A stretch of DNA of 64,000 nucleotides from Streptomyces sp. Mut1 (GCF_030719295.1 NZ_CP120997.1:2232001-2296000), one strand, 5' to 3'. Counted from the stretch's first letter, positions 15,945 to 25,479 are shown. Numbers and translations are program-made. Notes: generated from the sequence alone by a model not told the origin.

Positions 15945-18656
15945 TCAGCGGCTGTCGCTGCCCCGCGGCCCGGCGGCCGCCCGGCCCGCTTCCAGCCGCG
16001 CCACCGGAATGCGGAACGGCGAGCAGGAGACGTAGTCGAGGCCCGCCTCGTGGAAGAAGTGCACCGACTCGGGGTCACCCCCGTGCTCCCCGCAGATGCC
16101 CAGCTTCAGGTCGGGGCGGGTGGCGCGGCCGGCCGCCACGGCACTGCGTACGAGCGAGCCGACGCCGTCCTTGTCGATCGTCTCGAACGGCGAGACCCCG
16201 AAGATGCCCTTCTCCAGGTACGCGGTGAAGAACGAGGCCTCCACGTCGTCGCGGGAGAAACCCCACACCGTCTGGGTCAGGTCGTTGGTGCCGAAGGAGA
16301 AGAACTCCGCCGCCTCCGCGATCTGCCCCGCCGTCAGCGCGGCGCGCGGCAGCTCGATCATCGTGCCGATCTTCAGCCTGAGGTCGGTGCCGGTGGCCGC
16401 CTCCACCTCGGCGATGACCCGGTCCGCCTCCTCACGGACGATCTCCAGCTCCTGGACCGTGCCGACGAGCGGGATCATGACCTCGGCGCGCGGGTCGCCC
16501 TTGGCGTTCTTACGGGCGGCGGCCGCCTCGGCGATGGCCCGCACCTGCATGGCGAACAGGCCGGGGATGACCAGCCCGAGGCGGACCCCGCGCAGACCCA
16601 GCATCGGATTCTGCTCGTGCAGCTTGTGCACGGCCTGGAGCAGCCGCAGGTCGTTCTCGTTGGCGTCCTTGCGGGACTCCGCGAGCGCCACCCGCACCGA
16701 CAGCTCGGTGATGTCGGGCAGGAACTCGTGCAGCGGCGGGTCCAGCAGCCGTACGGTGACCGGCAGCCCGTCCATCGCCTCGAACAGCTCGATGAAGTCC
16801 GCCTTCTGGAGCGGCAGCAGCTGCTCCAGGGCCGTCTCGCGCTCCTGGTCGGTGTCGGCCAGGATCAGCTTCTCGACCATCTCGCGGCGCTCGCCGAGGA
16901 ACATGTGCTCGGTGCGGCACAGCCCGATGCCCTGGGCGCCGAAGCGGCGGGCCCGCAGCGCGTCCTCGGCGCTGTCGGCGTTGGCCCGCACCCGCAGCCG
17001 GCGCACCCGGTCCGCGTACGCCATGATCCGGTGCACGGCCGCGACCAGCTCGTCGGCGTCGTCGGCGCCCGCGTGCATCCGGCCCTCGAAGTACTCGACG
17101 ACCGGGGACGGCACGACGGGGACCTCACCGAGGTACACCTTGCCGGTGGAGCCGTCGACGGAGACGAGGTCGCCCTCCTCCACCACGGTGTCGCCGACCA
17201 TCAGCCGGCGGCGCTTGGTGTCGACCTCGATCTCCTCGGCGCCGCACACACAGGTCTTGCCCATGCCCCGGGCGACGACGGCGGCGTGCGAGGTCTTGCC
17301 GCCGCGCGAGGTCAGGATGCCCTCGGCGGCGATCATGCCGTCCAGGTCGTCCGGGTTGGTCTCGCGGCGGATCAGGATGACCTTCTCGCCGGAGCGGGAC
17401 CACTTGACGGCGGTGTACGAGTCGAAGACCGCCTTGCCGACCGCCGCACCCGGCGAGGCGGCGATGCCCCGGCCGAGCCGCCGGGTCTTGGCGGTGTCGT
17501 CGAAGCGCGGGAACATCAGCTGCGCCAGCTGCGCCCCGTTGACCCTCTGAAGGGCCTCGGCCTCGTCGATCAGCCCCTGGTCCACCAGCTGGGTGGCGAT
17601 GCGGAAGGCGGCACCGGCGGTGCGCTTGCCGACCCGGGTCTGGAGCATCCACAGGTGGCCGCGCTCGATGGTGAACTCGATGTCGCAGAGGTCCTTGTAG
17701 TGGGTCTCCAGCGTCTCCATGATCTTGAGCAGCTGGTCGTAGGAGTTCTTGTCGATCGTCTCCAGTTCGGCGAGCGGCACGGTGTTGCGGATGCCCGCGA
17801 CGACGTCCTCGCCCTGCGCGTTCTGGAGGTAGTCGCCGTAGACGCCCTGGTGGCCGCTGGCCGGGTCACGGGTGAAGGCGACGCCCGTACCGGAGTCGGG
17901 GCCGAGGTTGCCGAAGACCATCGAGCAGACGTTGACGGCGGTGCCGAGGTCGCCGGGGATGCGCTCCTGGCGGCGGTAGAGCTTGGCCCGGTCGGTGTTC
18001 CACGAGTCGAAGACCGCCTTTATGGCCAGGTCCATCTGCTCGCGCGCGTCCTGCGGGAAGTCGCGGCCCGCGTCGCGGGTGACGATCTTCTTGAACTGCT
18101 TGACCAGCTTCTTCAGGTCGGCCGCGTCGAGGTCCACGTCGACGGTGACGCCCTTGGCCTCCTTGGCGGCCTCCAGCGCCTCCTCGAAGAGGTCGCCGTC
18201 GACCCCGAGGACGGTCTTGCCGAACATCTGGATGAGGCGGCGGTAGGAGTCCCACGCGAACCGCTCGTCACCGGCCTGGTCGGCGAGGCCCACGACGGAG
18301 GCGTCGGAGAGGCCGATGTTGAGGACCGTGTCCATCATCCCGGGCATCGAGAACTTGGCGCCCGAGCGGACCGAGACCAGCAGCGGGTCGTCGGCCTGGC
18401 CGAGCTTCTTGCCCATCCGCGTCTCCAGGGCGCCGAGGTGCGCACTCACCTCGTCGCGGAGCGCCACCGGCTCCTCGCCGCTCTCCAGGTAGACCTTGCA
18501 GGCCTCGGTGGTGATGGTGAACCCGGGAGGGACGGGGAGACCGAGGTTGGTCATCTCGGCGAGGTTGGCCCCCTTCCCGCCGAGCAGGTCCTTGAGATCC
18601 TTGTTGCCTTCGGTGAAGTCGTAGACGAACTTCTGCACATCACTGTTTTCCGACAC
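15945..18656 (-). CDS. ppdK: Pyruvate, phosphate dikinase
   Basis: 903 residues, normal for PPDK, which interconverts pyruvate + ATP + Pi and phosphoenolpyruvate + AMP + PPi. The N-terminal nucleotide-binding domain begins FVYDFTEGNKDLKDLLGGKG; the swivelling phosphohistidine domain has GGKTSHAAVVARGMG near residue 455, with the phosphorylated His; the C-terminal PEP barrel ends in CGEHGGDPESVHFF near 850, with the proton-donor Cys. An ATG with GAGG upstream (CTCG-rich complement) begins MSENSD. Monocistronic; hairpins follow. Likely role is pyruvate/PEP balance. Confidence 0.97.
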   Translation of the reverse strand: MSENSDVQKFVYDFTEGNKDLKDLLGGKGANLAEMTNLGLPVPPGFTITTEACKVYLESGEEPVALRDEVSAHLGALETRMGKKLGQADDPLLVSVRSGAKFSMPGMMDTVLNIGLSDASVVGLADQAGDERFAWDSYRRLIQMFGKTVLGVDGDLFEEALEAAKEAKGVTVDVDLDAADLKKLVKQFKKIVTRDAGRDFPQDAREQMDLAIKAVFDSWNTDRAKLYRRQERIPGDLGTAVNVCSMVFGNLGPDSGTGVAFTRDPASGHQGVYGDYLQNAQGEDVVAGIRNTVPLAELETIDKNSYDQLLKIMETLETHYKDLCDIEFTIERGHLWMLQTRVGKRTAGAAFRIATQLVDQGLIDEAEALQRVNGAQLAQLMFPRFDDTAKTRRLGRGIAASPGAAVGKAVFDSYTAVKWSRSGEKVILIRRETNPDDLDGMIAAEGILTSRGGKTSHAAVVARGMGKTCVCGAEEIEVDTKRRRLMVGDTVVEEGDLVSVDGSTGKVYLGEVPVVPSPVVEYFEGRMHAGADDADELVAAVHRIMAYADRVRRLRVRANADSAEDALRARRFGAQGIGLCRTEHMFLGERREMVEKLILADTDQERETALEQLLPLQKADFIELFEAMDGLPVTVRLLDPPLHEFLPDITELSVRVALAESRKDANENDLRLLQAVHKLHEQNPMLGLRGVRLGLVIPGLFAMQVRAIAEAAAARKNAKGDPRAEVMIPLVGTVQELEIVREEADRVIAEVEAATGTDLRLKIGTMIELPRAALTAGQIAEAAEFFSFGTNDLTQTVWGFSRDDVEASFFTAYLEKGIFGVSPFETIDKDGVGSLVRSAVAAGRATRPDLKLGICGEHGGDPESVHFFHEAGLDYVSCSPFRIPVARLEAGRAAAGPRGSDSR

Positions 18657-19234
18657 GGTCTCGACTCCTCGAAGACGCGGTGGCTGCCCTGACGGCGAGG
18701 AACATACCCAGATCGAAGGTGCGTGGGTACGTCCACTTGCGCGTCATGGGGCCGCAACCACCCGTCCGCCAGCAGATCGAAAGTCACCCCGTCGACGGGC
18801 CCCATGGATCAGTGCGTTCAGGACTCGTACACAGAATTACGGAGAGCATCCCGATACCGGCGATTCGGTGGCTGAAAGTAGCCGAAGCCTCGATCGATCA
18901 AAGTAGAGGCACCTGGCACCCAGTGCCATCATTTGAGAAATGCAGCCCCCATTTTCGCGCTCATCAGAGCGCGAGCACTCTCAGAGTGGCGAGAATCACG
19001 CCGGAATAGCCGCTCAGATGTCACCATCCGGACACCCGTTTGGTAACTGCACGCAGAGATCGCGCTCACGCAGAGGCAGAAGCCTGGGCCATACGCATGC
19101 GCAGAGCACCGATCCAGGGACAGGTGACCCGATTCGCGCCCCATAAAGCGCTCAAATGAGCAGGTGATGTGGGAGGGGGTAAGAAGAACGGGAGGGGCAC
19201 CCCGTGCCCCTCCCGTCACACCGCTCTCTCAGCC
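18657..19234. other. 578-base intergenic region upstream of ppdK
   Basis: Visibly less GC-rich than its surroundings. Contains the ppdK 5' region, a 7-bp hairpin CGCGCTC-ATCA-GAGCGCG (18956-18973), a short CACTCT-C-AGAGTG palindrome just after it, and the dusB terminator. Short open frames exist on both strands but lack Streptomyces codon bias and recognisable sequence. A small RNA cannot be excluded. Confidence 0.5.
19188..19216 (-). terminator. Terminator downstream of dusB
   Basis: 12-bp perfect stem (19188-19199 / 19205-19216) with a 5-base loop, 18 bases after the dusB stop. Confidence 0.75.
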
Positions 19235-20383
19235 TCAGCCCCCGGAGGTGTCCAGCTCCGCGTCGGCACCGATGCCCGCGCAGTCGTACGGGTCCTTCAG
19301 CCAGCCGTCCGGAAGGGCCACCCGGTTGTTGCCCGAGGTGCGCCCGCGCGGACCGTCGGCGCCGTCCGGCCAGGGCTGGTCCAGGTCCAGCTCCTGGAGC
19401 TGGGAGCCGAGTTCCTCCAGCGAGGAGGTGATCGCCAGCTTCTTGCGCATCTCGGAGCCGACCGCGAAGCCCTTGAGGTACCAGGCCACGTGCTTGCGGA
19501 AGTCGATCACACCCCGGGCCTCGTCCCCGATCCACTCCCCCAGCAGCGTCGCGTGGCGCAGCATGACGTCCGCGACGGTGCGCAGCGTGGGCGCCTGCCT
19601 CGTCGCCGTCCCCTCGAACGCGCTGACCAGATCGCCGAACAGCCAGGGGCGGCCCAGGCAGCCGCGCCCCACGACCACGCCGTCGCAGCCGGTCTCGCGC
19701 ATCATGCGCAGGGCGTCGTCCGCGCACCAGATGTCGCCGTTGCCGAGGACCGGGATCTCCGGGACGTGCTCCTTGAGGCGGGCGATGGCCTCCCAGTCGG
19801 CGGTGCCGCCGTAGTGCTGGGCGGTCGTACGGCCGTGCAGGGCGACGGCCGTGACGCCCTCCTCCACGGCGATCCGGCCGGCGTCGAGGAAGGTGAGGTG
19901 GTCGTCGTCGATGCCCTTGCGCATCTTGATGGTGACGGGCAGGTCCCCGGCCTGCGAGACGGCCTCGTGCAGGATCGCGCGCAGCAGCGGCCGCTTGTAC
20001 GGGAGGGCCGAGCCGCCGCCCTTGCGGGTGACCTTGGGGACGGGGCAGCCGAAGTTCAGGTCGATGTGGTCGGCGAGGTTCTCGTCCACGATCATGCGGA
20101 CCGCCCTGCCGACGGTGGCCGGGTCCACTCCGTACAGCTGGATGGAGCGGGGGGTCTCGCTCGCGTCGAAGTGGATGAGCTGCATGGTCTTCTCGTTGCG
20201 CTCGACCAGCGCCCTCGTCGTGATCATCTCGCTGACGAACAGCCCCTTGCCGCCCGAGAACTCCCGGCACAGCGTGCGGAAGGGGGCGTTGGTGATGCCG
20301 GCCATGGGGGCCAGGACCACCGGCGGCTGCACGGTGTGCGGGCCGATGCGGAGCAGCGGGGGCGAGGGGGCGAGCGTGGTCAT
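19235..20383 (-). CDS. dusB: tRNA-dihydrouridine synthase
   Basis: 382 residues from the ATG at 20383. FMN-dependent Dus fold: LAPMAGITNAPFRTLCRE at residue 25, LNFGCPVPKVTRKGGGSAL around 120 (catalytic Cys in GCP), HGRTTAQHYGG near 190 and VVVGRGCLGRPWLF near 250. It reduces uridines to dihydrouridine in tRNA. The frame is open further upstream, but GACAAT 6 bases before this ATG and the lack of Shine-Dalgarno indicate a leaderless start here. Confidence 0.95.
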   Translation of the reverse strand: MTTLAPSPPLLRIGPHTVQPPVVLAPMAGITNAPFRTLCREFSGGKGLFVSEMITTRALVERNEKTMQLIHFDASETPRSIQLYGVDPATVGRAVRMIVDENLADHIDLNFGCPVPKVTRKGGGSALPYKRPLLRAILHEAVSQAGDLPVTIKMRKGIDDDHLTFLDAGRIAVEEGVTAVALHGRTTAQHYGGTADWEAIARLKEHVPEIPVLGNGDIWCADDALRMMRETGCDGVVVGRGCLGRPWLFGDLVSAFEGTATRQAPTLRTVADVMLRHATLLGEWIGDEARGVIDFRKHVAWYLKGFAVGSEMRKKLAITSSLEELGSQLQELDLDQPWPDGADGPRGRTSGNNRVALPDGWLKDPYDCAGIGADAELDTSGG

Positions 20384-20389
20384 GGCCCT

Positions 20390-20395
20390 ATTGTC
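20390..20395 (-). promoter_or_regulatory. -10 element of leaderless dusB promoter
   Basis: GACAAT on the minus strand, 6 bases before the dusB ATG. Confidence 0.55.
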
Positions 20396-20525
20396 CCGTA
20401 CCCGCGCCACTGCTCCGCGGGCGGCCGGGGCCCGCCGGGGCGGGGGAAAGGGGCGGGCATTGTCGGAGCACCGCCGTAGCGTGGGGTTTCCGGCAACGAG
20501 CCGGCTCACGAAGGAGACGAAGGCC

Positions 20526-21470
20526 ATGCTGCCCACCTCACGCTTAATCCGTACCGGCACCGCGGCCCCCAGCCGCCGCAGGCTGCTCACGCTCGGCGGC
20601 GCGGGCGCCGCCGGGGCGCTGCTGCTCGGCGCGGGACCCGCTCGGGCGGCGACCGCGCGGGCGTCCGCGTCCACGACGGCCCGGCTGCGCGAGCTGGAGC
20701 GGGTGCACGGCGCCCGCGTCGGGGCCTTCGCGTACAACGTGGCCACCGGGGTCGCGGTCCGCCACCGGGCCGACGAGCGCTTCCCCATGCTGTCCACCTT
20801 CAAGACGTTCGCCGCTGCGGCCGTCCTGCGGGACCTGGACCGGGACGGGGAGGTCCTGGACAAGGTGATCCACTACACCGAGGCGGACTGCGTCTCCGAT
20901 TCGCCGGTCACGAACACCCCGGAGAACATCGCGAACGGGCTGAGCGTCGCCCGGCTGTGCGACGCGGCCATCGGCGACAGCGACAACACCGCCGGCAATC
21001 TGCTGCTGCGCGAGCTGGGCGGCCCCGGCGCGGTCACACGTTTCGCCCGCTCGCTGGGCGACCGGGTGACCCGGCTGGACCGCTGGGAGCCCGAGCTCAA
21101 CTCCGCCGAGCCGGGCCGGGTCACGGACACGACGAGCCCCGCCGCGATCGCCCGTGACTACGCGCGGCTCGTCCTGGGGGACGTGCTGGAGCCCGGGGAC
21201 CGCGAACGGCTGACCGGGTGGCTGCTGAACTGCCGGACGAGCGGCACCCGCTTCCGGGCCGGTCTGCCGGTGGAGTGGACGGTCGCGGACAAGACCGGCG
21301 GCGGCTCGTACGCCTCGTGCAACGACGTGGGGATCGCGTGGACGCCCGAGGGGGCGCCGGTGGTCCTGGCGGTGCTGACGACGAAGCCCGACGGCGATTC
21401 CGCCGCCGCGGGCGACCACCCGCTGGTCCGGGACGCGGCAAAGGCCCTGGCGGCAGGGGTCGTTAGTTAG
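20526..21470 (+). CDS. Class A beta-lactamase, Tat-exported, with a TTA codon
   Basis: 314 residues; AAGGAG lies 9 bases before the ATG. The N-terminus has a twin-arginine motif (SRRRLLTLGG) and a hydrophobic stretch ending in ARAAT. All class A active-site elements are present: STFK near residue 89, SDN near 151, EPELN (Glu166 equivalent) near 188 and KTG near 256. It should hydrolyse penicillins in the cell wall space. Codon 7 is TTA (20544-20546), the rare leucine codon read by the bldA tRNA, so expression may depend on developmental stage. An MFS exporter gene follows after 15 bases. Confidence 0.95.
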   Translation: MLPTSRLIRTGTAAPSRRRLLTLGGAGAAGALLLGAGPARAATARASASTTARLRELERVHGARVGAFAYNVATGVAVRHRADERFPMLSTFKTFAAAAVLRDLDRDGEVLDKVIHYTEADCVSDSPVTNTPENIANGLSVARLCDAAIGDSDNTAGNLLLRELGGPGAVTRFARSLGDRVTRLDRWEPELNSAEPGRVTDTTSPAAIARDYARLVLGDVLEPGDRERLTGWLLNCRTSGTRFRAGLPVEWTVADKTGGGSYASCNDVGIAWTPEGAPVVLAVLTTKPDGDSAAAGDHPLVRDAAKALAAGVVS

Positions 21471-21473
21471 TCG

Positions 21474-21479
21474 TACTAT
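21474..21479 (+). promoter_or_regulatory. -10 element of leaderless MFS promoter
   Basis: TACTAT, 6 bases before the ATG at 21486; the promoter sits between the beta-lactamase stop and the MFS gene. Confidence 0.5.
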
Positions 21480-21485
21480 CGATGA

Positions 21486-22979
21486 ATGCCTGAGCTCAGC
21501 CACCGGCGGCGGATGCTGGTGCTGGCGATCTGCTGCATGAGTCTGCTGATCGTCAGCCTCGACACCACCGCCCTGAACGTCGCCCTGCCCGCCATGCGCC
21601 GGGAGCTGGACGCGAGCGTCGCGGGGATGCAGTGGACGATCGACGCGTACACGCTCGTCCTCGCATCCCTGCTGATGCTCGCGGGCTCCACCGCCGACCG
21701 GATCGGCCGGCGCAAGGTCTTCATGGCGGGGCTCGTCCTGTTCACGCTGGGCTCGGCGCTCTGTTCGCTGGCGCCGAACCTGGAGGCGCTGATCGCTTTC
21801 CGGATGGTGCAGGCCGTCGGCGGCTCCATGCTCAACCCGGTGGCGATGTCGATCATCACCAACACCTTCACCGACCCCCGTGAGCGCGCCCGCGCCATCG
21901 GGGTCTGGGGCGGTGTCGTCGGCATCTCGATGGCGGCGGGCCCGGTGGCCGGCGGCATCCTGGTCGACTCGGTGGGCTGGCGGTCGATCTTCTGGGTCAA
22001 CCTGCCGGTCGGCATCGCCGCCCTGCTGCTGACCTGGCGCTACGTCCCCGAGTCGCGCGCCCACCGGGCCCGCCGCCCGGACCCGGTGGGGCAGCTCCTG
22101 GTGATCACGCTCCTGGGTTCGCTGACGTACGCGATCATCGAGGCCCCGCAGAAGGGCTGGGTCTCCGCCGAGATCCTGCTGTTCGCCTCGCTCGCGGCGG
22201 CCTCCCTGGCCGGTCTGCTGGTGTACGAGCCCCGGCGCACGGACCCCCTGATCGACCTGCGGTTCTTCCACAGCGCCCCGTTCAGCGGGGCCACCGTCAT
22301 CGCGGTCAGCGCCTTTGCCGGTCTCGGCGGATTCCTCTTCCTCAACACCCTCTACCTCCAGGACGTCCGGGGGCTGAGCGCGCTGGAGGCCGGTCTGTAC
22401 ACGCTGCCGATGGCGGCCATGGTCTGCGTTCTGGCGCCGCTCTCGGGGCGGCTCGTGGCCGCGCGCGGGCCGCGCATCCCGCTGCTGGTCGCGGGCTGCG
22501 CGATGGCGGTGAGCGGACTGATGCTCGCGGCGTTCGACGCGGAGACCGGCACGGTCTCGATGTTCGCCGCCTATGTGCTGTTCGGCCTGGGCTTCGGCAT
22601 GGTGAACGCGCCCATCACCAACACCGCGGTCTCCGGCATGCCGCGCTCCCAGGCGGGCGTGGCGGCGGCCGTCGCCTCCACCAGCCGGCAGATCGGGCAG
22701 ACCCTCGGCGTCGCCGTGATCGGCGCGGCCCTCGCGGCGGGCATGAGCGGCGCGGGCTCCTCGGCCGGCGCGACGGACGGCTTCGTGGCGGCGAGCAGGC
22801 CCGGCTGGTGGATCGTGACCGGCTGCGGGCTGTGCGTCCTGCTGGTCGGGGCGCTGAGCAGCGGACGCTGGGCGCGGGACACGGCCCGCCGGACCGCCGA
22901 ACGCCTCGCGGAGCCCGGGACCGGGGACATGGACGCGCTGTCCGCCGCTCAGTCCTCGGCGGCGCGGACCAGTTCCTGA
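21486..22979 (+). CDS. DHA2-family MFS drug transporter (EmrB/QacA-like)
   Basis: 497 residues with about 14 hydrophobic segments. DHA2 signatures are visible: LDTTALNVALPAMRREL in TM1, TADRIGRRKVF in the first loop and WRSIFWVNLPVGIAALLL after TM5. It should export small drugs by proton antiport. It follows the beta-lactamase by 15 bases but has its own leaderless-type promoter. Its last 31 bases overlap the 3' end of the convergent XRE regulator gene. Confidence 0.9.
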   Translation: MPELSHRRRMLVLAICCMSLLIVSLDTTALNVALPAMRRELDASVAGMQWTIDAYTLVLASLLMLAGSTADRIGRRKVFMAGLVLFTLGSALCSLAPNLEALIAFRMVQAVGGSMLNPVAMSIITNTFTDPRERARAIGVWGGVVGISMAAGPVAGGILVDSVGWRSIFWVNLPVGIAALLLTWRYVPESRAHRARRPDPVGQLLVITLLGSLTYAIIEAPQKGWVSAEILLFASLAAASLAGLLVYEPRRTDPLIDLRFFHSAPFSGATVIAVSAFAGLGGFLFLNTLYLQDVRGLSALEAGLYTLPMAAMVCVLAPLSGRLVAARGPRIPLLVAGCAMAVSGLMLAAFDAETGTVSMFAAYVLFGLGFGMVNAPITNTAVSGMPRSQAGVAAAVASTSRQIGQTLGVAVIGAALAAGMSGAGSSAGATDGFVAASRPGWWIVTGCGLCVLLVGALSSGRWARDTARRTAERLAEPGTGDMDALSAAQSSAARTSS

Positions 22980-23830
22980 AGGCGCTCCAGGCGCTCGCGG
23001 GTCTCCTCGTCCCGGGGGGCGTAGCTGACCAGCCGGGGTCCTGCCGCCGGGCCGAGCCAGAGGTCGGTGGTCTCCACGCGGAGCAGGCCCACCCAAGCGT
23101 TGCGGAAGATCTTCGAGCGGCTGCCGGCCCCCACGACCTCGTGCCGGGCCCAGTTCTCGCGGAATTCCGGTGAGGCCGCCTCCAGCCGCCCCAGCAGATC
23201 CTTCCAGGAGGGCTCGGCGAGGTGGTCGGCCATCGACGCGCGGAATTTGGCGGTCAGATAGCGGGCGACCTCGGCGGTGTCCATGACCGAGGAGCGCCAC
23301 TGCTCGTTCGTGTAGGCGAGCAGCATGACGTTGCGGTCCTCGGGGGCGACCGCGTCCATGTCGCAGAGCAGCCGCCCGTAGGTGCGGTTGTGGGCGAGGA
23401 TGTCGTACCGGCTGTTCTGCACGCAGGCGGGGATCGGCTCCAGCTGCCGCAGCATGGCGCGCAGGGCCGGGGTGATGTGCGGGCAGTCGGTGCCGGGCGC
23501 GGGGTCGGCGGCGCCCGCCAGCGAGAAGAGGTGGCTGCGCTCGCTGCGGTCCAGCAGCAGGGCGCGGGCGAGCGCGTCGAGGACCTGGGGCGAGACCTGG
23601 ATGTCCCTGGCCTGTTCGAGCCAGGTGTACCAGGTCACGCCGACGGCGGAGAGCTGGGCGACCTCCTCGCGGCGCAGCCCCGGCGTGCGCCGGCGGCGGC
23701 CCCGGACGAGCCCGACCTGCTCGGGGGTGATGCGTTCGCGGCGGCTGCGCAGGAAGTTCGCGAGTTCGTGCCGCCGGATCTCGGGCTCGCTGCGGCCGGG
23801 GGCGGCCGTCCGCGCGGCCGGGGTCGCCAT
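22949..23830 (-). CDS. XRE-family regulator with MmyB-type ligand-binding domain
   Basis: 293 residues from the ATG at 23830, selected because GGAGG lies 7 bases upstream; the ATG at 23839 is too close to it. N-terminal HTH (ELANFLRSRRERITPEQVGL; RTPGLRREEVAQLSAVGVTWYTWLEQ) and a C-terminal PAS-like MmyB domain (LEPIPACVQNSRYDILAHN and onwards to AEVARYL). Such regulators often repress an adjacent divergent exporter or oxidoreductase and respond to a ligand. Here a divergent MFS gene shares the intergenic operators, making autoregulation and control of that gene likely. Confidence 0.88.
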   Translation of the reverse strand: MATPAARTAAPGRSEPEIRRHELANFLRSRRERITPEQVGLVRGRRRRTPGLRREEVAQLSAVGVTWYTWLEQARDIQVSPQVLDALARALLLDRSERSHLFSLAGAADPAPGTDCPHITPALRAMLRQLEPIPACVQNSRYDILAHNRTYGRLLCDMDAVAPEDRNVMLLAYTNEQWRSSVMDTAEVARYLTAKFRASMADHLAEPSWKDLLGRLEAASPEFRENWARHEVVGAGSRSKIFRNAWVGLLRVETTDLWLGPAAGPRLVSYAPRDEETRERLERLQELVRAAED

Positions 23831-23906
23831 CGTCGTCATTCCTCCAGGGTGCGGGACGGACCGGGCCGATTCCAGGTTCCGCGGGTAAGAGGCGGGCTGT
23901 TCCAGG

Positions 23907-23943
23907 TGGTACTTGTACCAGGATAAAGACACTCTGGTACCAG
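23907..23943. promoter_or_regulatory. Paired TGGTAC operators between XRE regulator and MFS gene
   Basis: Site 1 is TGGTAC-TT-GTACCA (23907-23920); site 2 is the perfect palindrome CTGGTACCAG (23934-23943). Centres are 25 bases apart. Probable binding sites for the divergent XRE/MmyB regulator. Confidence 0.6.
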
Positions 23944-23970
23944 GCTCCGGCTGGAGCGAGAGTCGCTGTC

Positions 23971-25458
23971 GTGAGTGATTCCTCTGTACGCACGCCATCT
24001 GTACGCACGACAACATCAGGCCCCACCGCGTCTCCGGTGCCACGGCACGACCACCCCGCCCCGGCGCTCGGGGCGCTGGGGCTGTTCACCGTGCTGCTGG
24101 GCGCGGCCCTGCCCCTGATCGACTTCTTCATCGTCAACGTCGCCCTGCCCACCATCGACCACGACCTGGCGGCGGGCCCCGCCCTGCTGGAACTGGTCGT
24201 CGCGGGCTACGGGCTCTCCTACGCCGTGCTGCTCGTCCTCGGCGGGCGGCTCGGCGACATGGCGGGCCGGCGCCGGCTCTTCCTGACCGGCATGGCGGCC
24301 TTCGGGCTGACCTCCCTGGCCTGCGGGCTCGCGCCGGACGCCTGGTCCCTGGTCGGGGCGCGCGTGGCGCAGGGCGCGGCGGCGGCCCTGATGCTGCCGC
24401 AGGTGCTCGCCACCATCCAGGCGGCCACCTCGGGCCACCGCCGGGCCCGCGCGATGAGCCTGTACGGGGCGACGGCCGGGCTCTCCATGGTCGCGGGCCA
24501 GATCCTGGGCGGGGCGCTGGTCGCCGCCGCGCCGCTGTCGTCGGTGTTCGGCGAGAGCGCGGGCTGGCGCTCGGTGTTCCTGGTCAATGTCCCGGTGGCG
24601 GCGGTCGGGCTGGTGCTGGCGGCGCGCGCGGTGCCGGAGACCCGTTCCGAGCGGCCGGCGCCCGTCGACGTACCGGGCACGCTGCTGCTCGCCGTCTCGC
24701 TGGTGACCCTGCTGGCCCCGCTCACCGAGGGGCGGGCGGCGGGCTGGCCGCTGTGGACCTGGGTGTCGCTCGCGCTGTTCCCGTTCGCGGCGGGCGCCTT
24801 CTACCGGGTGGAGCGGCGGGCGGACCGGCGCGGGCTGATCCCGCTGGTGCCGCCGAGCCTGCTGCGGCTGGAATCGCTGCGGCGCGGGCTGGCGCTGGTG
24901 GCGCCGTTCTCGGTGGGCTTCGGCGGCTTCATGTTCGTCATCGCGGTGGCGCTCCAGCAGGGCCTTGAGCTGGGCCCGGCCGCCTCGGGGCTGTCGATGG
25001 CCCCGATGGCGGTGGCCTTCTTCGCGGCCTCGCTGGCCGGTCCCCGGCTGGTCCGGCGCTACGGCAGCCGGGTCGTGACGGCGGGCGGGCTGGTGCAGGC
25101 GGCCGGTGTCGTGGTGCTCGCGCTCACGGTGTGGCGCGGCTGGCCGGACCTGGGGACGGCCGGGCTGGTGCCCGGGATGGCCGTCGCCGGTTTCGGCCAG
25201 GGTCTCCAGCTGCCGGTGCTGTTCCGCATCGTCCTGTCCGATGTGCCGCCGGAGCGGGCCGGGGTGGGCGGCGGGGTGATGACGACGACCCAGCAGGCCG
25301 CGCTGACGCTGGGCGTGGCGACGCTCGGTTCGCTGTTCCTGGCCCTGGTGCCGGGCTCGGGGATGCGGGACGCCCTGATCATCACGCTGCTGGTCCAGCT
25401 GGCGGCGGTCGCCCTGACGACGCTGCTGAGCCTGCGGCTGCCGCGCGCGGTGGGGTGA
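23971..25458 (+). CDS. DHA2-family MFS transporter controlled by the divergent XRE regulator
   Basis: 495 residues from a GTG at 23971 (the start is uncertain; the first TM begins only near residue 30). About 14 hydrophobic segments; DHA2 motifs LIDFFIVNVALPTIDHDL in TM1 and GGRLGDMAGRRRLF in loop 2-3. Head-to-head with the regulator gene across 140 bases carrying paired TGGTAC palindromes. Most likely a drug or metabolite exporter induced when the regulator binds its ligand (inference). Confidence 0.88.
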   Translation: MSDSSVRTPSVRTTTSGPTASPVPRHDHPAPALGALGLFTVLLGAALPLIDFFIVNVALPTIDHDLAAGPALLELVVAGYGLSYAVLLVLGGRLGDMAGRRRLFLTGMAAFGLTSLACGLAPDAWSLVGARVAQGAAAALMLPQVLATIQAATSGHRRARAMSLYGATAGLSMVAGQILGGALVAAAPLSSVFGESAGWRSVFLVNVPVAAVGLVLAARAVPETRSERPAPVDVPGTLLLAVSLVTLLAPLTEGRAAGWPLWTWVSLALFPFAAGAFYRVERRADRRGLIPLVPPSLLRLESLRRGLALVAPFSVGFGGFMFVIAVALQQGLELGPAASGLSMAPMAVAFFAASLAGPRLVRRYGSRVVTAGGLVQAAGVVVLALTVWRGWPDLGTAGLVPGMAVAGFGQGLQLPVLFRIVLSDVPPERAGVGGGVMTTTQQAALTLGVATLGSLFLALVPGSGMRDALIITLLVQLAAVALTTLLSLRLPRAVG

Positions 25459-25479
25459 GGCGGGTTCTGCCGGAAAGCC

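Noticed and set aside
18929..19219. A minus-strand 96-codon open frame upstream of ppdK.
   Set aside because: No third-position G/C preference, no ribosome site and no recognisable sequence; likely non-coding.
20544..24155. A minus-strand open frame of about 1200 codons across the beta-lactamase, MFS and regulator genes.
   Set aside because: Spans three well-defined genes on both strands, composition is Arg/Gly-rich and no domain is recognised.
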